Notes: generated from the letters alone by a model not told the origin. DNA of 64,000 nt from Candidatus Villigracilaceae bacterium (GCA_026645935.1 JAPKMP010000016.1:1-64000), one strand, 5' to 3'; shown: positions 52,339 to 61,624, numbered from the stretch's first letter. Made by a program: numbers and translations.

Positions 52339-55242
52339 ATGCCCAAATCATTCACCCTGATCAAAGAACAGCAAATCCCCGAGATCAACTCCCATGTACA
52401 ACTGTACGAACACAAGCGCACCGGGGCGAGGCTGCTCTCGGTCATCAACGACGACGAGAACAAGGTCTTCAGCATCAACTTCCGCACGCCGCCGAAGGAT
52501 TCGAGCGGCGTGGCGCACATCCTCGAACATTCGGTGCTGGGCGGCTCGGAGAAGTACCCGGTCAAGGAACCGTTCGTGGAACTGGTGAAAGGCTCGCTGG
52601 CGACCTTCATCAACGCCTTTACCTATCCCGACAAGACCTGTTACCCCGTGGCAAGCCAGAACGAAAAGGATTTCTACAACCTGATCGACGTGTATATGGA
52701 CGCGGTCCTGCATCCGCGCATCGACGAGCAGACCCTGATGCAGGAGGGCTGGCATTATGAAGTGGAAGACGATGCGCTGACCTACAAGGGCGTTGTCTTC
52801 AATGAAATGAAGGGTGCGTATTCCTCGCCGGAGAATTTACTGGCGCGCACCATCCAGCAATCGCTCTTCCCGAAACACCTGTACGGAGTGGATTCGGGCG
52901 GCGACCCGGCGAACATCCCCGACCTGACTTACGAAAATTTCCGCGGGTTCTGGGAGTCGTATTATCACCCGTCCAATTCGTTCATCTTCTTCTACGGCAA
53001 TGACGACCCTGAGAAACGCTTGAAATTGATGGAAGGTTATTTCAAGCCGTATAAAAAGAAGAAGGTCAAGTCCGCGGTGCCGATGAGCAAGCCGTTCAAG
53101 AAACCGAAGAAGGTCGAGACCTCCTACATCGCCAGCGAAGGCGAGGAGATCGAGAACAAACATTACCTGACCGTCAATTGGAAGTTGACCGACACCTTCG
53201 ACCCCGTCCTCACGCTCAGCTTCCAGATCCTTTCGCACACGCTGATCGGCACGCCCGCCTCCCCGCTCCGCAAGGCGCTGCTGGATTCGGGTCTCGGCGA
53301 AGACCTTGCCGGGGGCGGACTCGAAACCGAACTGCGCGAGATGTACTTCTCCACCGGGTTGAAAGGCACGCGCGCCCGCAGCGCGAAGAAGGTCGAAACG
53401 CTGATCTTCGATACCCTGCAATCCCTCGTCACAGACGGCATCGACCCTGACATGACCGCGGCTTCGATCAACACCATCGAGTTCGCCCTGCGTGAGAACA
53501 ACACCGGCTCCTTCCCGCGCGGAATCGGGCTGATGCTGCGCGCGCTGACCACATGGTTGCACGACGACGACCCCTTCAAAGTGCTTGCCTTCGAAGCGCC
53601 ATTGGCTGATATCAAGAGTCGACTCACCAACGACTCGCGCTACTTCGAGAAGTTGATCCAGACGTATTTGCTGGAGAATAATCACCGGACGACCCTGCGC
53701 TTCAAACCGGACCCGGAATTGGGTCAGCGCCTCGAGGCGGAGGAGAAGTCCCGGCTGGAATCTGCCAGGTCCGCGATGAGCGCGGATGAGATCCGCAAAC
53801 ACGCCAATAATGCGGAAGAACTAAAAGCGAGACAGGAGACTCCCGACTCTGCGGACGCATTGGCGACCATCCCGACCCTCGAACTGAAAGACCTCGACAA
53901 ACAAGCCCGCACGATCCCCATCGAAGAGATCCAGGTGCAGGATGCGAAAGTCCTTTATCACGACATCTTCACCAACGGCATCCTCTATCTCGACATCGCC
54001 TTCGACCTGCGCGCCATGCCGAAGGAACTGCTCCCGCTGACGGAGGTCTTCGCGCGCGCGTTGTTCGAGATGGGCACCGAGACCGAAGATTACGTCAAAC
54101 TCTCGCAGCGAATCGGCAAAAGCACCGGCGGAATCCACGGCACATCGGTCAGCCTGACAAACCTCCCCACGAAAGAGGCGCAGGCGCATTTGATGATCCG
54201 GGGCAAGTCCACGGTGAGTCAAAGCCAGGAGATGCTGTCCATCCTGAGGGACGTCCTCCTGACCGTGAAGCTCGACAACAAGGAACGCCTCAGGCAGATC
54301 GTCCTCGAAGAAAAATCCGGCGTGGAGTCGGCGCTGGCGCCCGCCGGGCATCGCTTTGCGAACATGCGCCTGCGCTCGCAGTTCGGCGGCACAGGCTGGA
54401 TCAACGACCAGACGCGCGGCGTGGGTTATCTTTTTGCATTGCGCGAACTTGCGAACGACATCGACAAGAACTGGAAGAGGGTGCTCGAAAAAATGGAAGC
54501 GATGCGCGAGTCGCTCATCAATTGCAAGACGATGATCGCGAACGTCACGCTCGATGAGGCGAATTGGAAGACGGTCCGCCCGCATGTTGAGAATTTCATC
54601 TTCGCCATGCCGGTCAGGGATGCAACGCGTTGGAATGTGGAAGCAAAAACCTCCATGCAAAAAGAAGGGCTGGCGATCCCGGCGCAGGTCAACTACGTGG
54701 GGAAAGGCGCGAACCTTTTCGACCTTGGCTATGAATATGACGGTTCGGCGCAGGTCGTCATCGGCTATCTCGGCATGACGCATCTTTGGGAGAAGGTCCG
54801 CGTGCAGGGCGGCGCGTACGGCGTCTTCGCCCAACTCGACGACACGACCGGCGTGTTTACCTACCTCTCGTACCGCGACCCAAACGTGGATGACACCATC
54901 AAGAGTTATGATGCCGCGCCGGCCTTCCTGAAAGGGCTCGAGTCCTCCCGGCTGTCGGATAACGAGTTGAAGAAAGCCGTCATCTCGACCATCGGCGAAC
55001 TGGACGCCTATCAACTGCCCGACGCGAAAGGCTACACGTCCATGATGCGCCACCTCACCGGCCGCACCGACGACATGCGGCAGAGAATCCGCGACCAGGT
55101 CCTCTCCACGAACGGAGAAGATTTCCTCGCGTTCGGCGAGGCACTGGAGAAGGCGATCAGGTCTGATGCCGTGGTCGTGGTCGGCACTCAATCCGCGCTG
55201 GAAGGTTCGAAGGAAAAATTGAAGATCACGAAGGTTGCATAG
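52339..55242 (+). CDS. M16C-family zinc metalloprotease (PreP/insulinase-like)
   Basis: This encodes 967 residues with the length and order of presequence-peptidase-type M16C proteases. The inverted zinc motif HxxEH is HILEH in SSGVAHILEHSVLGG (about residue 59), and the distal Glu lies in YKGVVFNEMKGAYSS. PVKEPFVELVKGSLATFINAFTYPDKTCYPVAS follows. The central M16C-associated domain (about 470-700) and the inactive second M16 half (RVQGGAYGVFA near 823) complete the chamber. It degrades short unstructured peptides, probably in the cytosol as no signal peptide is seen. An AAAGGA ribosome binding site lies 5 nt before the ATG. Confidence 0.95.
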   Translation: MPKSFTLIKEQQIPEINSHVQLYEHKRTGARLLSVINDDENKVFSINFRTPPKDSSGVAHILEHSVLGGSEKYPVKEPFVELVKGSLATFINAFTYPDKTCYPVASQNEKDFYNLIDVYMDAVLHPRIDEQTLMQEGWHYEVEDDALTYKGVVFNEMKGAYSSPENLLARTIQQSLFPKHLYGVDSGGDPANIPDLTYENFRGFWESYYHPSNSFIFFYGNDDPEKRLKLMEGYFKPYKKKKVKSAVPMSKPFKKPKKVETSYIASEGEEIENKHYLTVNWKLTDTFDPVLTLSFQILSHTLIGTPASPLRKALLDSGLGEDLAGGGLETELREMYFSTGLKGTRARSAKKVETLIFDTLQSLVTDGIDPDMTAASINTIEFALRENNTGSFPRGIGLMLRALTTWLHDDDPFKVLAFEAPLADIKSRLTNDSRYFEKLIQTYLLENNHRTTLRFKPDPELGQRLEAEEKSRLESARSAMSADEIRKHANNAEELKARQETPDSADALATIPTLELKDLDKQARTIPIEEIQVQDAKVLYHDIFTNGILYLDIAFDLRAMPKELLPLTEVFARALFEMGTETEDYVKLSQRIGKSTGGIHGTSVSLTNLPTKEAQAHLMIRGKSTVSQSQEMLSILRDVLLTVKLDNKERLRQIVLEEKSGVESALAPAGHRFANMRLRSQFGGTGWINDQTRGVGYLFALRELANDIDKNWKRVLEKMEAMRESLINCKTMIANVTLDEANWKTVRPHVENFIFAMPVRDATRWNVEAKTSMQKEGLAIPAQVNYVGKGANLFDLGYEYDGSAQVVIGYLGMTHLWEKVRVQGGAYGVFAQLDDTTGVFTYLSYRDPNVDDTIKSYDAAPAFLKGLESSRLSDNELKKAVISTIGELDAYQLPDAKGYTSMMRHLTGRTDDMRQRIRDQVLSTNGEDFLAFGEALEKAIRSDAVVVVGTQSALEGSKEKLKITKVA

Positions 55243-55280
55243 ACAAAGACAAAAATTAGGCCGCGTTTTAGGTAAAATAA

Positions 55281-55313
55281 GAGGGCAGGTTAAATCTCTG
55301 CCCTCATTTGATT
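55281..55313 (+). terminator. Hairpin between the protease and the next gene
   Basis: A perfect 8-bp stem (55281-55288 with 55298-55305) with a 9-nt loop, followed by ATTTGATTT and then directly by the ATG at 55315. It may terminate the protease transcript or fold in the 5' leader of the next gene, where a TAAAAT box lies at 55273-55278. Confidence 0.45.
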
Positions 55314-55314
55314 T

Positions 55315-55818
55315 ATGGCTACAAACACCGCATCATCCGTAACGAATGATCAACTCGTCTCAGAACTCTGGGCGCAGGATGTTCGTTTTATCCTCGGAAA
55401 AAAACCCGATCATCCGCCGACAATGAAGCCTGAAGATTTGATCATTTCCCTGGCAGAAAACCGGGAAGCGCGGCTACAATTAAGCCTTATTCCACTTTTT
55501 CTTTGTCACCCCGAGTTCTCAAAATATGTTAGTGCAACTGTTCATGAGTTAGATCCAACTCATCGATTGCTCCTTGAGTGTTTTTACACTGCCGCTGTTT
55601 GGATCGAAAGAAAGTACCTATCACGGAACCAACTGCCTGATCTCTACTCGAGCGAGTTGGGCATTACCCCAGGGGAAGACCCCGAAAAGAACCTGATTTC
55701 GCTATCGATCCGGCAAAAGGTATTGAGTGGGCAATCAATTAATTGGCTCGCCACCTATCAACATGCAGCCGATGTCTGGTACAAGGACTTGGAACTTCAC
55801 AAGGTTTATCGTGGATAA
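55315..55818 (+). CDS. Unknown protein of a two-gene module
   Basis: This encodes 167 residues starting MATNTASSVTNDQLVSELWA. The sequence is mostly helical and soluble, with PEDLIISLAENREARLQLSLIPLFL and a C-terminal TYQHAADVWYKDLELHKVY. No HEPN RxxxxH motif or HTH is evident. Its stop overlaps the start of the nucleotidyltransferase-like gene by 8 bp, so the pair is cotranslated. Base composition is more AT-rich than the flanking genes, a possible sign of acquisition. I do not recognise the family; an antitoxin-like or adaptor role for the next protein is only a guess. Confidence 0.7.
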   Translation: MATNTASSVTNDQLVSELWAQDVRFILGKKPDHPPTMKPEDLIISLAENREARLQLSLIPLFLCHPEFSKYVSATVHELDPTHRLLLECFYTAAVWIERKYLSRNQLPDLYSSELGITPGEDPEKNLISLSIRQKVLSGQSINWLATYQHAADVWYKDLELHKVYRG

Positions 55819-56149
55819 AGAAATCCTCCAATCCATGTTGACGAAATTGGGAACACATCTCCCGGCAGGTTCCCAACTTTTCCTGCTGGGCGGCAGCGCC
55901 CTTACCCTTCTTGGCAGCCCACGCCACTCCCAAGATATCGATTTCGTGGGCGACGATGTGTATCCTAGCGAACTCCATCGTACAATCGTAAAAAGGGCAG
56001 AAGAAGTTAAGGTTCAAATCGACAAGGGATTTATCGAATTCAATGAACTCGAACGTATCGTTCTAAAGTCAAAGTCGGAAGCGGGCAAGTTTGATCTGCA
56101 CCCCGATATTCTCGACCACCTTCTAGAATTGAAATCCAGAATTAAGTAA
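55811..56149 (+). CDS. Short nucleotidyltransferase-like protein (DUF6036/AbiEii type)
   Basis: This encodes 112 residues from a GTG at 55811 (MDKEILQSML), with an ATG three triplets before LTKLGTHL as alternative. The Pol-beta-like motif is LLGGSALTLLGSPRHSQDIDFVG, i.e. GGS followed by DxD. The third catalytic Asp and the usual C-terminal half (the family is commonly 150-220 residues) are not visible, so the enzyme is short or degenerate. Proteins of this class occur in toxin-antitoxin and abortive infection modules. The XdhD-like gene follows after 25 bp. Confidence 0.65.
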   Translation: MDKEILQSMLTKLGTHLPAGSQLFLLGGSALTLLGSPRHSQDIDFVGDDVYPSELHRTIVKRAEEVKVQIDKGFIEFNELERIVLKSKSEAGKFDLHPDILDHLLELKSRIK

Positions 56150-56174
56150 CTCTCCATCCTCCACAGGAGTCACC

Positions 56175-59100
56175 ATGAACATCACCCTCAAAGTTAATGG
56201 AATTGAGCACGCGATCGAAACCCCAGCATCCACCACCCTGCTCGCCGCATTGCGCGGGCTTGGCTTTCACGGCGTAAAGTTTGGCGACGAGCAGGGACTC
56301 TCCGGAGCGGATACAGTTTTATTGGATGGCAAACCCGTCAACGCCGGGTCGATGCTGGCGGCGCAGGCGGAAGGTCATGCCGTGGCGACGATCGAAGCTT
56401 TGGGTGAACATCCCGAGCAGGGCTGGCGAAAGACCGACGGTCTTCATCCGCTTCAAAAGGCGTTCGTTGAATCCGGCGCGATCCAATGCGGATACTGCAC
56501 ACCGGCGCAGATCCTTGCGGCGAAGAGCCTGCTCGATAAAAATCCGAATCCGGGGGAGGCGGACGTGCGCGAGGCTTTATCGGGAGTGTTGTGCCGGTGT
56601 ACGGGTTATCTCAAACCAATCCAGGCAGTGATGAAAGCCGCGGCTGTGATGCGCGGGGATGAGCCCATCGATGTGACATCCATCCATTGGGATTTTGGCA
56701 CATCCGGACCTGTACCTCCCACTGGAGCTTCCACCTCACCCTCCGCCGCCGTGTTGACCCGCCCCAAGGTTGTCGTCACGCCGGAAACAGAGAAATGGCA
56801 GACCGTCGGGAAGCCGGAAAAGAAAGTGGACGCGATCAAACTCGTGCAGGGCAAGCCCGCCTTCGCCGCAGACATGGATATGCGCGGAATGCTGCACGCG
56901 AAAGTATTACGATCCCCGCACGCGCATGCAAAGATCAAACGCATCGACGCGACCAAGGCGCTGGCATTACAAGGCGTCGTCGCCGTCTTGACATGGCGGG
57001 ATATTCCACGTGTCGTGTATTCCACAGCCGGTCAATCAGACCCGATCCCCGGTCCGCTGGATTCGTTTTCGCTCGACAACAAGGTCCGCTTTGTCGGCGA
57101 CCGGGTGGCGTTCATCGCGGCAGAAACGGCGGAGATCGCCGAGAAAGCCCTTTCCCTGATCGAAGTGGATTACGAAATCCTGCCAGCCATCATCGACTCG
57201 CGCGATGCGATGAAGCCGGATGCGATAAGAATCCACGACGAGCCGGAATATGTCAACTTTGCAGATTCAAACCCTGAGAAAAATCTTGCGGCGCATATCC
57301 GCATAGACATCGGCGACGTGAACAAAGGTTTTGCCGAGGCAGATGAAATTTTCGAAGCCGAATACGAAGTGCCCAAAGTCCAGCAGGCGCATATCGAGCC
57401 GCATGTCTGTGTGACCTACTGGGACGAAGACGACCGGCTGGTAATTCGCACATCCACGCAGGTTCCATTCCACGTGCGGAGAATGCTCGCTCCGGTGCTG
57501 GGCCTGCCCGTCAAAAGAATCCGCGTCATCAAGCCGCGCATCGGCGGCGGCTTCGGCGGCAAGCAGGAAGTTCTGATGGAAGACGTGGCGGCTCATTTGA
57601 CGATAGCCACGAAGCGTCCCGTCATCTACGAATACAGCCGGGAAGAGGAATTCATTGCAGCGCGTTCGCGTCACCCAATGAGGGTGAAGATGAAGACCGG
57701 CGTGAAAAAGGACGGCACCATCACCGCAAACGCCATGTACGCATTATCCGATACAGGCGCGTATGGCTGTCATGCCCTGACCGTGACCGGGAATACAGGT
57801 CACAAATCGATGGCGCTGTACGTGGGCGACGGCGAATATCGCAAATCCCCCAATATCCAATTCCATGCAGACGTGGTGTATACCAACACGCCGCCCGCCG
57901 GCGCCTTCCGCGGATACGGCGTGCCGCAAGGCTACTGGCCCCTTGACCGCCACCTGGAAAAGATCGCCCGCGCGATGGGTTTCGACCCCATCGACTTCCG
58001 ATTGAAAAATGCGATTCGCCCCGGCGAGTATCATCCATTTTCGACGGCATGGAACGAGGGCCGTGAACCGCGCCCTGAGATCATCCACACCGTTGGGCTC
58101 GAACAATGTGTTGCGCAAGGGAAAGCAGCGATCGGCTGGGATCAGAAGTTTGGGAATGAGGAATGGCGTAATGCGGTTCCAGGTTCCAGGTTTCAGGTTT
58201 CAGACAAAAACCTGACACCTGACACTTCGCACCTGAAACGTGGAATTGGCGTGGCGATGGTCATGCAGGGGACGGCAATTCCCTACCTCGACATGGGCGG
58301 CGCATCGATCAAGATGAACGATGACGGTTCATTCAACCTGCTCGTTGGCGCGACAGACCTCGGGACCGGCTCCGATACCGTCCTCGCGCAGATGGCAGCG
58401 GAAGTGTTGGGCGTGCCCGTCGAAGATATGATCACGTATTCATCCGATACGGATTTCACTCCCTTCGATAAAGGCGCATACGCTTCGTCAACGACTTACA
58501 TTTCTGGAACCGCTGCAACCAAGGCTGCTCAGATCGTCGCTGAAAGAATCAAAATCCGCGCGGCAAAGATGCTGGGAATGGCAGATTCCGAATACCAGAA
58601 TATTCGATTGTCAGACAGCAAAGCCATCGCCCCCGACGGACGATCCGTGACGCTTGCGGAGATCGCGCTCGATACATTGCACAAGAACAACCAGGAACAG
58701 ATCATGGGCGTGGCAAGTTACGTCTCGCCTGTGTCCCCTCCCCCATTCGCGGCGCAATTCGCCGAAGTGACCGTGGACACGGAAACGGGCCAGGTTACCG
58801 TGGATAAGCTTGTGATGGCGGTGGATTCGGGCGTGATCGTCAATCCGCTCACGGCTTCGGGGCAGATCGAAGGCGGCATGACGCAGGCTCTCGGTTACGC
58901 CGTCTGCGAAGAGATGCGTTACGACGAAAAAGGTTCGGCGTACGAACGCGACCTGGACCGCTATCACATCTTCCGCTCGGACGAAATGCCCGATCTCGAA
59001 ACCATCTTCGTGGAAACCTTCGAGCCGAGTCATCCTTTCGGGGTCAAAGCTGTCGCGGAAATCCCGATGGACGGCGTTGCTCCGGCAGTTGGGAACGCAA

Positions 59101-59180
59101 TCCTCAACGCGATTGGTGCCAATGTCGACGAGATCCCTGCCACGCCGGAAAGGGTTTGGAAGGCGATCAAGAATCTATAA
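56175..59180 (+). CDS. XdhD-like molybdenum hydroxylase, fused Fe-S and Mo subunits
   Basis: This encodes 1001 residues with AGGAG upstream. Residues 1-80 have the ferredoxin fold, but the first 2Fe-2S cysteines are replaced: the block normally GCGxGxCGAC reads GDEQGLSGAD. The second cluster is intact (CGYCTPA near 111, CRCTGY near 143). The molybdopterin domains follow from about 215: KVLRSPHAHA, RIGGGFGGKQE, PPAGAFRGYGVPQG, TDLGTGSDTVLAQM and the terminal PFGVKAVAEIPMDGVAPAVGNAI with the catalytic-type Glu. It would hydroxylate a purine-like substrate. Residues about 660-690 are an in-frame repeat insertion. E. coli XdhD also lacks the first-cluster cysteines, as far as I recall. Its FAD subunit is probably at 42685. 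Confidence 0.85.
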   Translation: MNITLKVNGIEHAIETPASTTLLAALRGLGFHGVKFGDEQGLSGADTVLLDGKPVNAGSMLAAQAEGHAVATIEALGEHPEQGWRKTDGLHPLQKAFVESGAIQCGYCTPAQILAAKSLLDKNPNPGEADVREALSGVLCRCTGYLKPIQAVMKAAAVMRGDEPIDVTSIHWDFGTSGPVPPTGASTSPSAAVLTRPKVVVTPETEKWQTVGKPEKKVDAIKLVQGKPAFAADMDMRGMLHAKVLRSPHAHAKIKRIDATKALALQGVVAVLTWRDIPRVVYSTAGQSDPIPGPLDSFSLDNKVRFVGDRVAFIAAETAEIAEKALSLIEVDYEILPAIIDSRDAMKPDAIRIHDEPEYVNFADSNPEKNLAAHIRIDIGDVNKGFAEADEIFEAEYEVPKVQQAHIEPHVCVTYWDEDDRLVIRTSTQVPFHVRRMLAPVLGLPVKRIRVIKPRIGGGFGGKQEVLMEDVAAHLTIATKRPVIYEYSREEEFIAARSRHPMRVKMKTGVKKDGTITANAMYALSDTGAYGCHALTVTGNTGHKSMALYVGDGEYRKSPNIQFHADVVYTNTPPAGAFRGYGVPQGYWPLDRHLEKIARAMGFDPIDFRLKNAIRPGEYHPFSTAWNEGREPRPEIIHTVGLEQCVAQGKAAIGWDQKFGNEEWRNAVPGSRFQVSDKNLTPDTSHLKRGIGVAMVMQGTAIPYLDMGGASIKMNDDGSFNLLVGATDLGTGSDTVLAQMAAEVLGVPVEDMITYSSDTDFTPFDKGAYASSTTYISGTAATKAAQIVAERIKIRAAKMLGMADSEYQNIRLSDSKAIAPDGRSVTLAEIALDTLHKNNQEQIMGVASYVSPVSPPPFAAQFAEVTVDTETGQVTVDKLVMAVDSGVIVNPLTASGQIEGGMTQALGYAVCEEMRYDEKGSAYERDLDRYHIFRSDEMPDLETIFVETFEPSHPFGVKAVAEIPMDGVAPAVGNAILNAIGANVDEIPATPERVWKAIKNL
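58152..58243. repeat. Heptamer-repeat insertion inside the XdhD-like gene
   Basis: Four consecutive heptamers at 58175-58202 (GGTTCCA twice, then GGTTTCA twice), preceded by GGGAATG and AGGAATG (58152-58165). CCTGACA, CCTGACA, CTTCGCA and CCTGAAA follow at 58211-58238. Arms 58186-58198 and 58231-58243 are inverted repeats matching at 12 of 13 positions. The frame is kept throughout. Confidence 0.75.
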
Positions 59181-59378
59181 ACGAGCCCGACATGCGGAAA
59201 AAAAAGGACTCGCCCGGGATTTAGATGCCGTTGGCGGGTTCTTTTTGTCAACCTGGGCGGGAGGGAATGGAATTTTAATTTCATACCGGAGGATCCACAT
59301 GGGAGAGGCATGTTCGGATTAATTCGAGCCAATGCAAGATATAATTATAGATTGGACATCGCAAGGAAATAATAACCA
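59181..59378. other. Intergenic stretch before the pyrophosphatase gene
   Basis: No gene seen. A TATAAT box lies at 59340-59345, and AAGGA precedes the ATG of the pyrophosphatase gene. A weak hairpin with GCGGGTTCTTTTTG (about 59233-59250) may terminate the XdhD-like transcript. Confidence 0.35.
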
Positions 59379-60722
59379 ATGCCAGATCAAATCTATATCG
59401 TAGGCCATATCAATCCGGATACCGACTCGATCGCGTCCGCCATGGGGTATGCCTGGCTTCTGCGCGAGAGAGACAGAGTCAACGCGATCCCCGCGCGAGC
59501 CGGGGCGTTGAATCCGCAAACGTCATGGGCGCTTAAAACCATCGGGCTCGAATCTCCGATCCTGCTCACAGATGCGTCGCCCAGGTTTGAGTCTGTGATG
59601 CACAGGTTGGACAGCATCCGCCCCGATGCGCAGCTTGGCGCGGCGTGGACCCTCGCCAGCCGCACCGGCGGACTCGCTCCCATCGTAAACGAGGACGGAA
59701 CGCCATTCGGAATCATCAACGGCTTGAGCCTCTTCAATTATTTCACCAACATTCTTGGTCCCCGCCCCGGCGACACGACCGTGCGCGAGATGATGTCTGC
59801 CCAGTGCAAGGACGCAGCAGATACGAATGTGCCAAAGTTCAAGGCAAACGCCCACATCCGCGATTCCCTTAATCGAATCCTTCGCGATGAGATCGATGAT
59901 TACTGGGTGGTGGATGATAACGGACTTTATCTCGGCATTGCCCGCCAACGGAACATACTTAATCCGCCGCGCCTCAAGATCATCCTTGTGGATCATAATG
60001 AGCCACGCCAGTCCATCGCCGCGCTCGAGGAAGCCGAATTGCTTGAAATTTTGGATCATCACCGCCTTGGCAACCCCTACACTCACCAACCGATTCGCTT
60101 CACAGTGGATGTGGTCGGCTCGACATCGACCCTTGTCACGGAACAGATAGCCGAGGCGGGACTCTCCGCCCCGCCAAAGATCGCTGGCGCGCTTCTTGCC
60201 GGACTGTTATCGGATACGCTTATCCTGACCTCTCCCACCACGACAAATCGTGACCGCACCGCTGCAGAACGACTCGCGCGTTGGACGTTCGTCGGAGGAA
60301 GCCCGTTGCAGGGCGAAACCATCGAATCATTCGGCAAATCCATTCTCAGCGCTGGCGCGGGACTCTCGAACCGAAAACCGGAAGAAGTCGTCAGCACAGA
60401 CATCAAATCCTTCGAAGGCGGCGGATTCAAATTTGCGGTGGCGCAGGTGGAAGTAACCGACCTGATGCAGCTGACCGAGCATCTAAATCCGCTTACCAAT
60501 GCGCTCGATAACCTGCGCGATAAACGCGGACTCGACTTTGCCATGCTGCTCGTCACTGACATCGTACGCGGGACGAGCCGGTTATTGGTCTCTTCATCCG
60601 CGCCGCCCGTGTTGAACGATCTCCCCTACCCGCCCCTGCCCGATGGTTCCCGCGACGCGTCCGGAGTCGTTTCGAGGAAAAAACAATTACTTCCTGTGGT
60701 ATTGGGATTGTTGGATAGATAG
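59379..60722 (+). CDS. Manganese-dependent inorganic pyrophosphatase with CBS-type insert
   Basis: This encodes 447 residues of the DHH family. The metal site is built from IVGHINPDTDSIASAMGYA (HxxPDxD, residues 7-25), VDHNEP and ILDHHRLGN (the DHH motif, near 229). DHHA2 has the basic substrate site RKPEEV / SRKKQ. The central part (about 60-200; GLAPIVNEDGTPFGIINGLSL and DYWVVDDNGLYLGIARQRN) looks like a pair of CBS domains that may bind adenine nucleotides and regulate activity, as in clostridial enzymes. It hydrolyses pyrophosphate to phosphate in the cytosol. Confidence 0.92.
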   Translation: MPDQIYIVGHINPDTDSIASAMGYAWLLRERDRVNAIPARAGALNPQTSWALKTIGLESPILLTDASPRFESVMHRLDSIRPDAQLGAAWTLASRTGGLAPIVNEDGTPFGIINGLSLFNYFTNILGPRPGDTTVREMMSAQCKDAADTNVPKFKANAHIRDSLNRILRDEIDDYWVVDDNGLYLGIARQRNILNPPRLKIILVDHNEPRQSIAALEEAELLEILDHHRLGNPYTHQPIRFTVDVVGSTSTLVTEQIAEAGLSAPPKIAGALLAGLLSDTLILTSPTTTNRDRTAAERLARWTFVGGSPLQGETIESFGKSILSAGAGLSNRKPEEVVSTDIKSFEGGGFKFAVAQVEVTDLMQLTEHLNPLTNALDNLRDKRGLDFAMLLVTDIVRGTSRLLVSSSAPPVLNDLPYPPLPDGSRDASGVVSRKKQLLPVVLGLLDR

Positions 60723-60745
60723 AATTCTTCGATTACTCCAGGTCA

Positions 60746-61624
60746 ATGATCAATTTTCCATACCTTGATGAAACGATTCCCTTGAACGAAGAAACCCGCA
60801 AAGGCTTACCGGGTTCGTTCATTACGCTCCCAAGCGGAGTCACGCACTACGAAGAAGGCGGAGATAAAAACGGAAAAGCCGTAGTCCTTGTGCATGGTTT
60901 CTCGGTCCCATATTTTATCTACGACCCCACCTTCGAGTTCCTCAGCAAACAGGGATTTCGCGTCCTGCGCTACGACCTGCTCGGGCGCGGTTTTTCCGAC
61001 AGACCCAACTCCCGCTATGATATATCCCTGTTCGTCCGGCAGCTCAAGGAATTGCTCGAGGCGTTGGACTGCAAGAATATCAGCCTCGTCGGACTCTCCA
61101 TGGGAGGGCCGATCACAGCCGCATTCATTGACGCATATCCAGATGATGTTGCCAAACACATCCTGATCGACCCGTGCGGCGCAAAGCCGATATCGCTCTC
61201 GCCCCTCCTCGAAGCGGTGAAAATTCCCATCCTTGGCGAAATACTCATCGGTTTGTTTGGCACGGGAAGCATGGTTAAAAGTGTCGCTGCCGACATGTTC
61301 TCGCCGAGACTGGTGGAGCAATTCCAGGAGAGATATCGAAACCAGATGAGATACCGGGGATTCAAACGCGCCATCCTTTCCACCCTGCGATGCGAGATGC
61401 TTGGCTCCTTTATCGAGATCTTTGAACGGGTCGGTAAACTGAAAAAGCCTGCTTTGATTTTATGGGGTAAGCAGGATACCACGGTCCCCTTCGAGCAAAG
61501 CGCGGATATTCGAAACGCCATCCCCCATGCTGAATTTCACGCCTTCGACAATTGCGGCCACATCCCCCATTACGAGCGCGCAAGCGAAGTAAATGAATTT
61601 CTGTTAGAATTTTTGAAGAGATAA
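60746..61624 (+). CDS. Alpha/beta hydrolase
   Basis: This encodes 292 residues. The oxyanion hole is VLVHGFSVPYFIYD (near 48), the nucleophile elbow GLSMGGP (Ser near 119), the acidic residue is in WGKQDTTVPFE, and the His in FDNCGHIPHYERA. The sequence is close to the hydrolase group that includes esterases and C-C bond hydrolases; the natural substrate cannot be told. No signal peptide. It follows the pyrophosphatase gene by 23 bp and probably shares its transcript. Confidence 0.88.
   Translation: MINFPYLDETIPLNEETRKGLPGSFITLPSGVTHYEEGGDKNGKAVVLVHGFSVPYFIYDPTFEFLSKQGFRVLRYDLLGRGFSDRPNSRYDISLFVRQLKELLEALDCKNISLVGLSMGGPITAAFIDAYPDDVAKHILIDPCGAKPISLSPLLEAVKIPILGEILIGLFGTGSMVKSVAADMFSPRLVEQFQERYRNQMRYRGFKRAILSTLRCEMLGSFIEIFERVGKLKKPALILWGKQDTTVPFEQSADIRNAIPHAEFHAFDNCGHIPHYERASEVNEFLLEFLKR

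Noticed and set aside
53821-55191. Long antisense reading frame (456 codons) opposite the M16C protease
   Set aside because: The plus strand encodes a complete M16C protease with its zinc motif; the antisense product is His/Arg-rich and lacks any fold signature. High GC content makes such open antisense frames common.
58175-58238. Possible CRISPR array
   Set aside because: Units are only 7 nt, contiguous and inside a coding frame; there are no spacers or cas genes.
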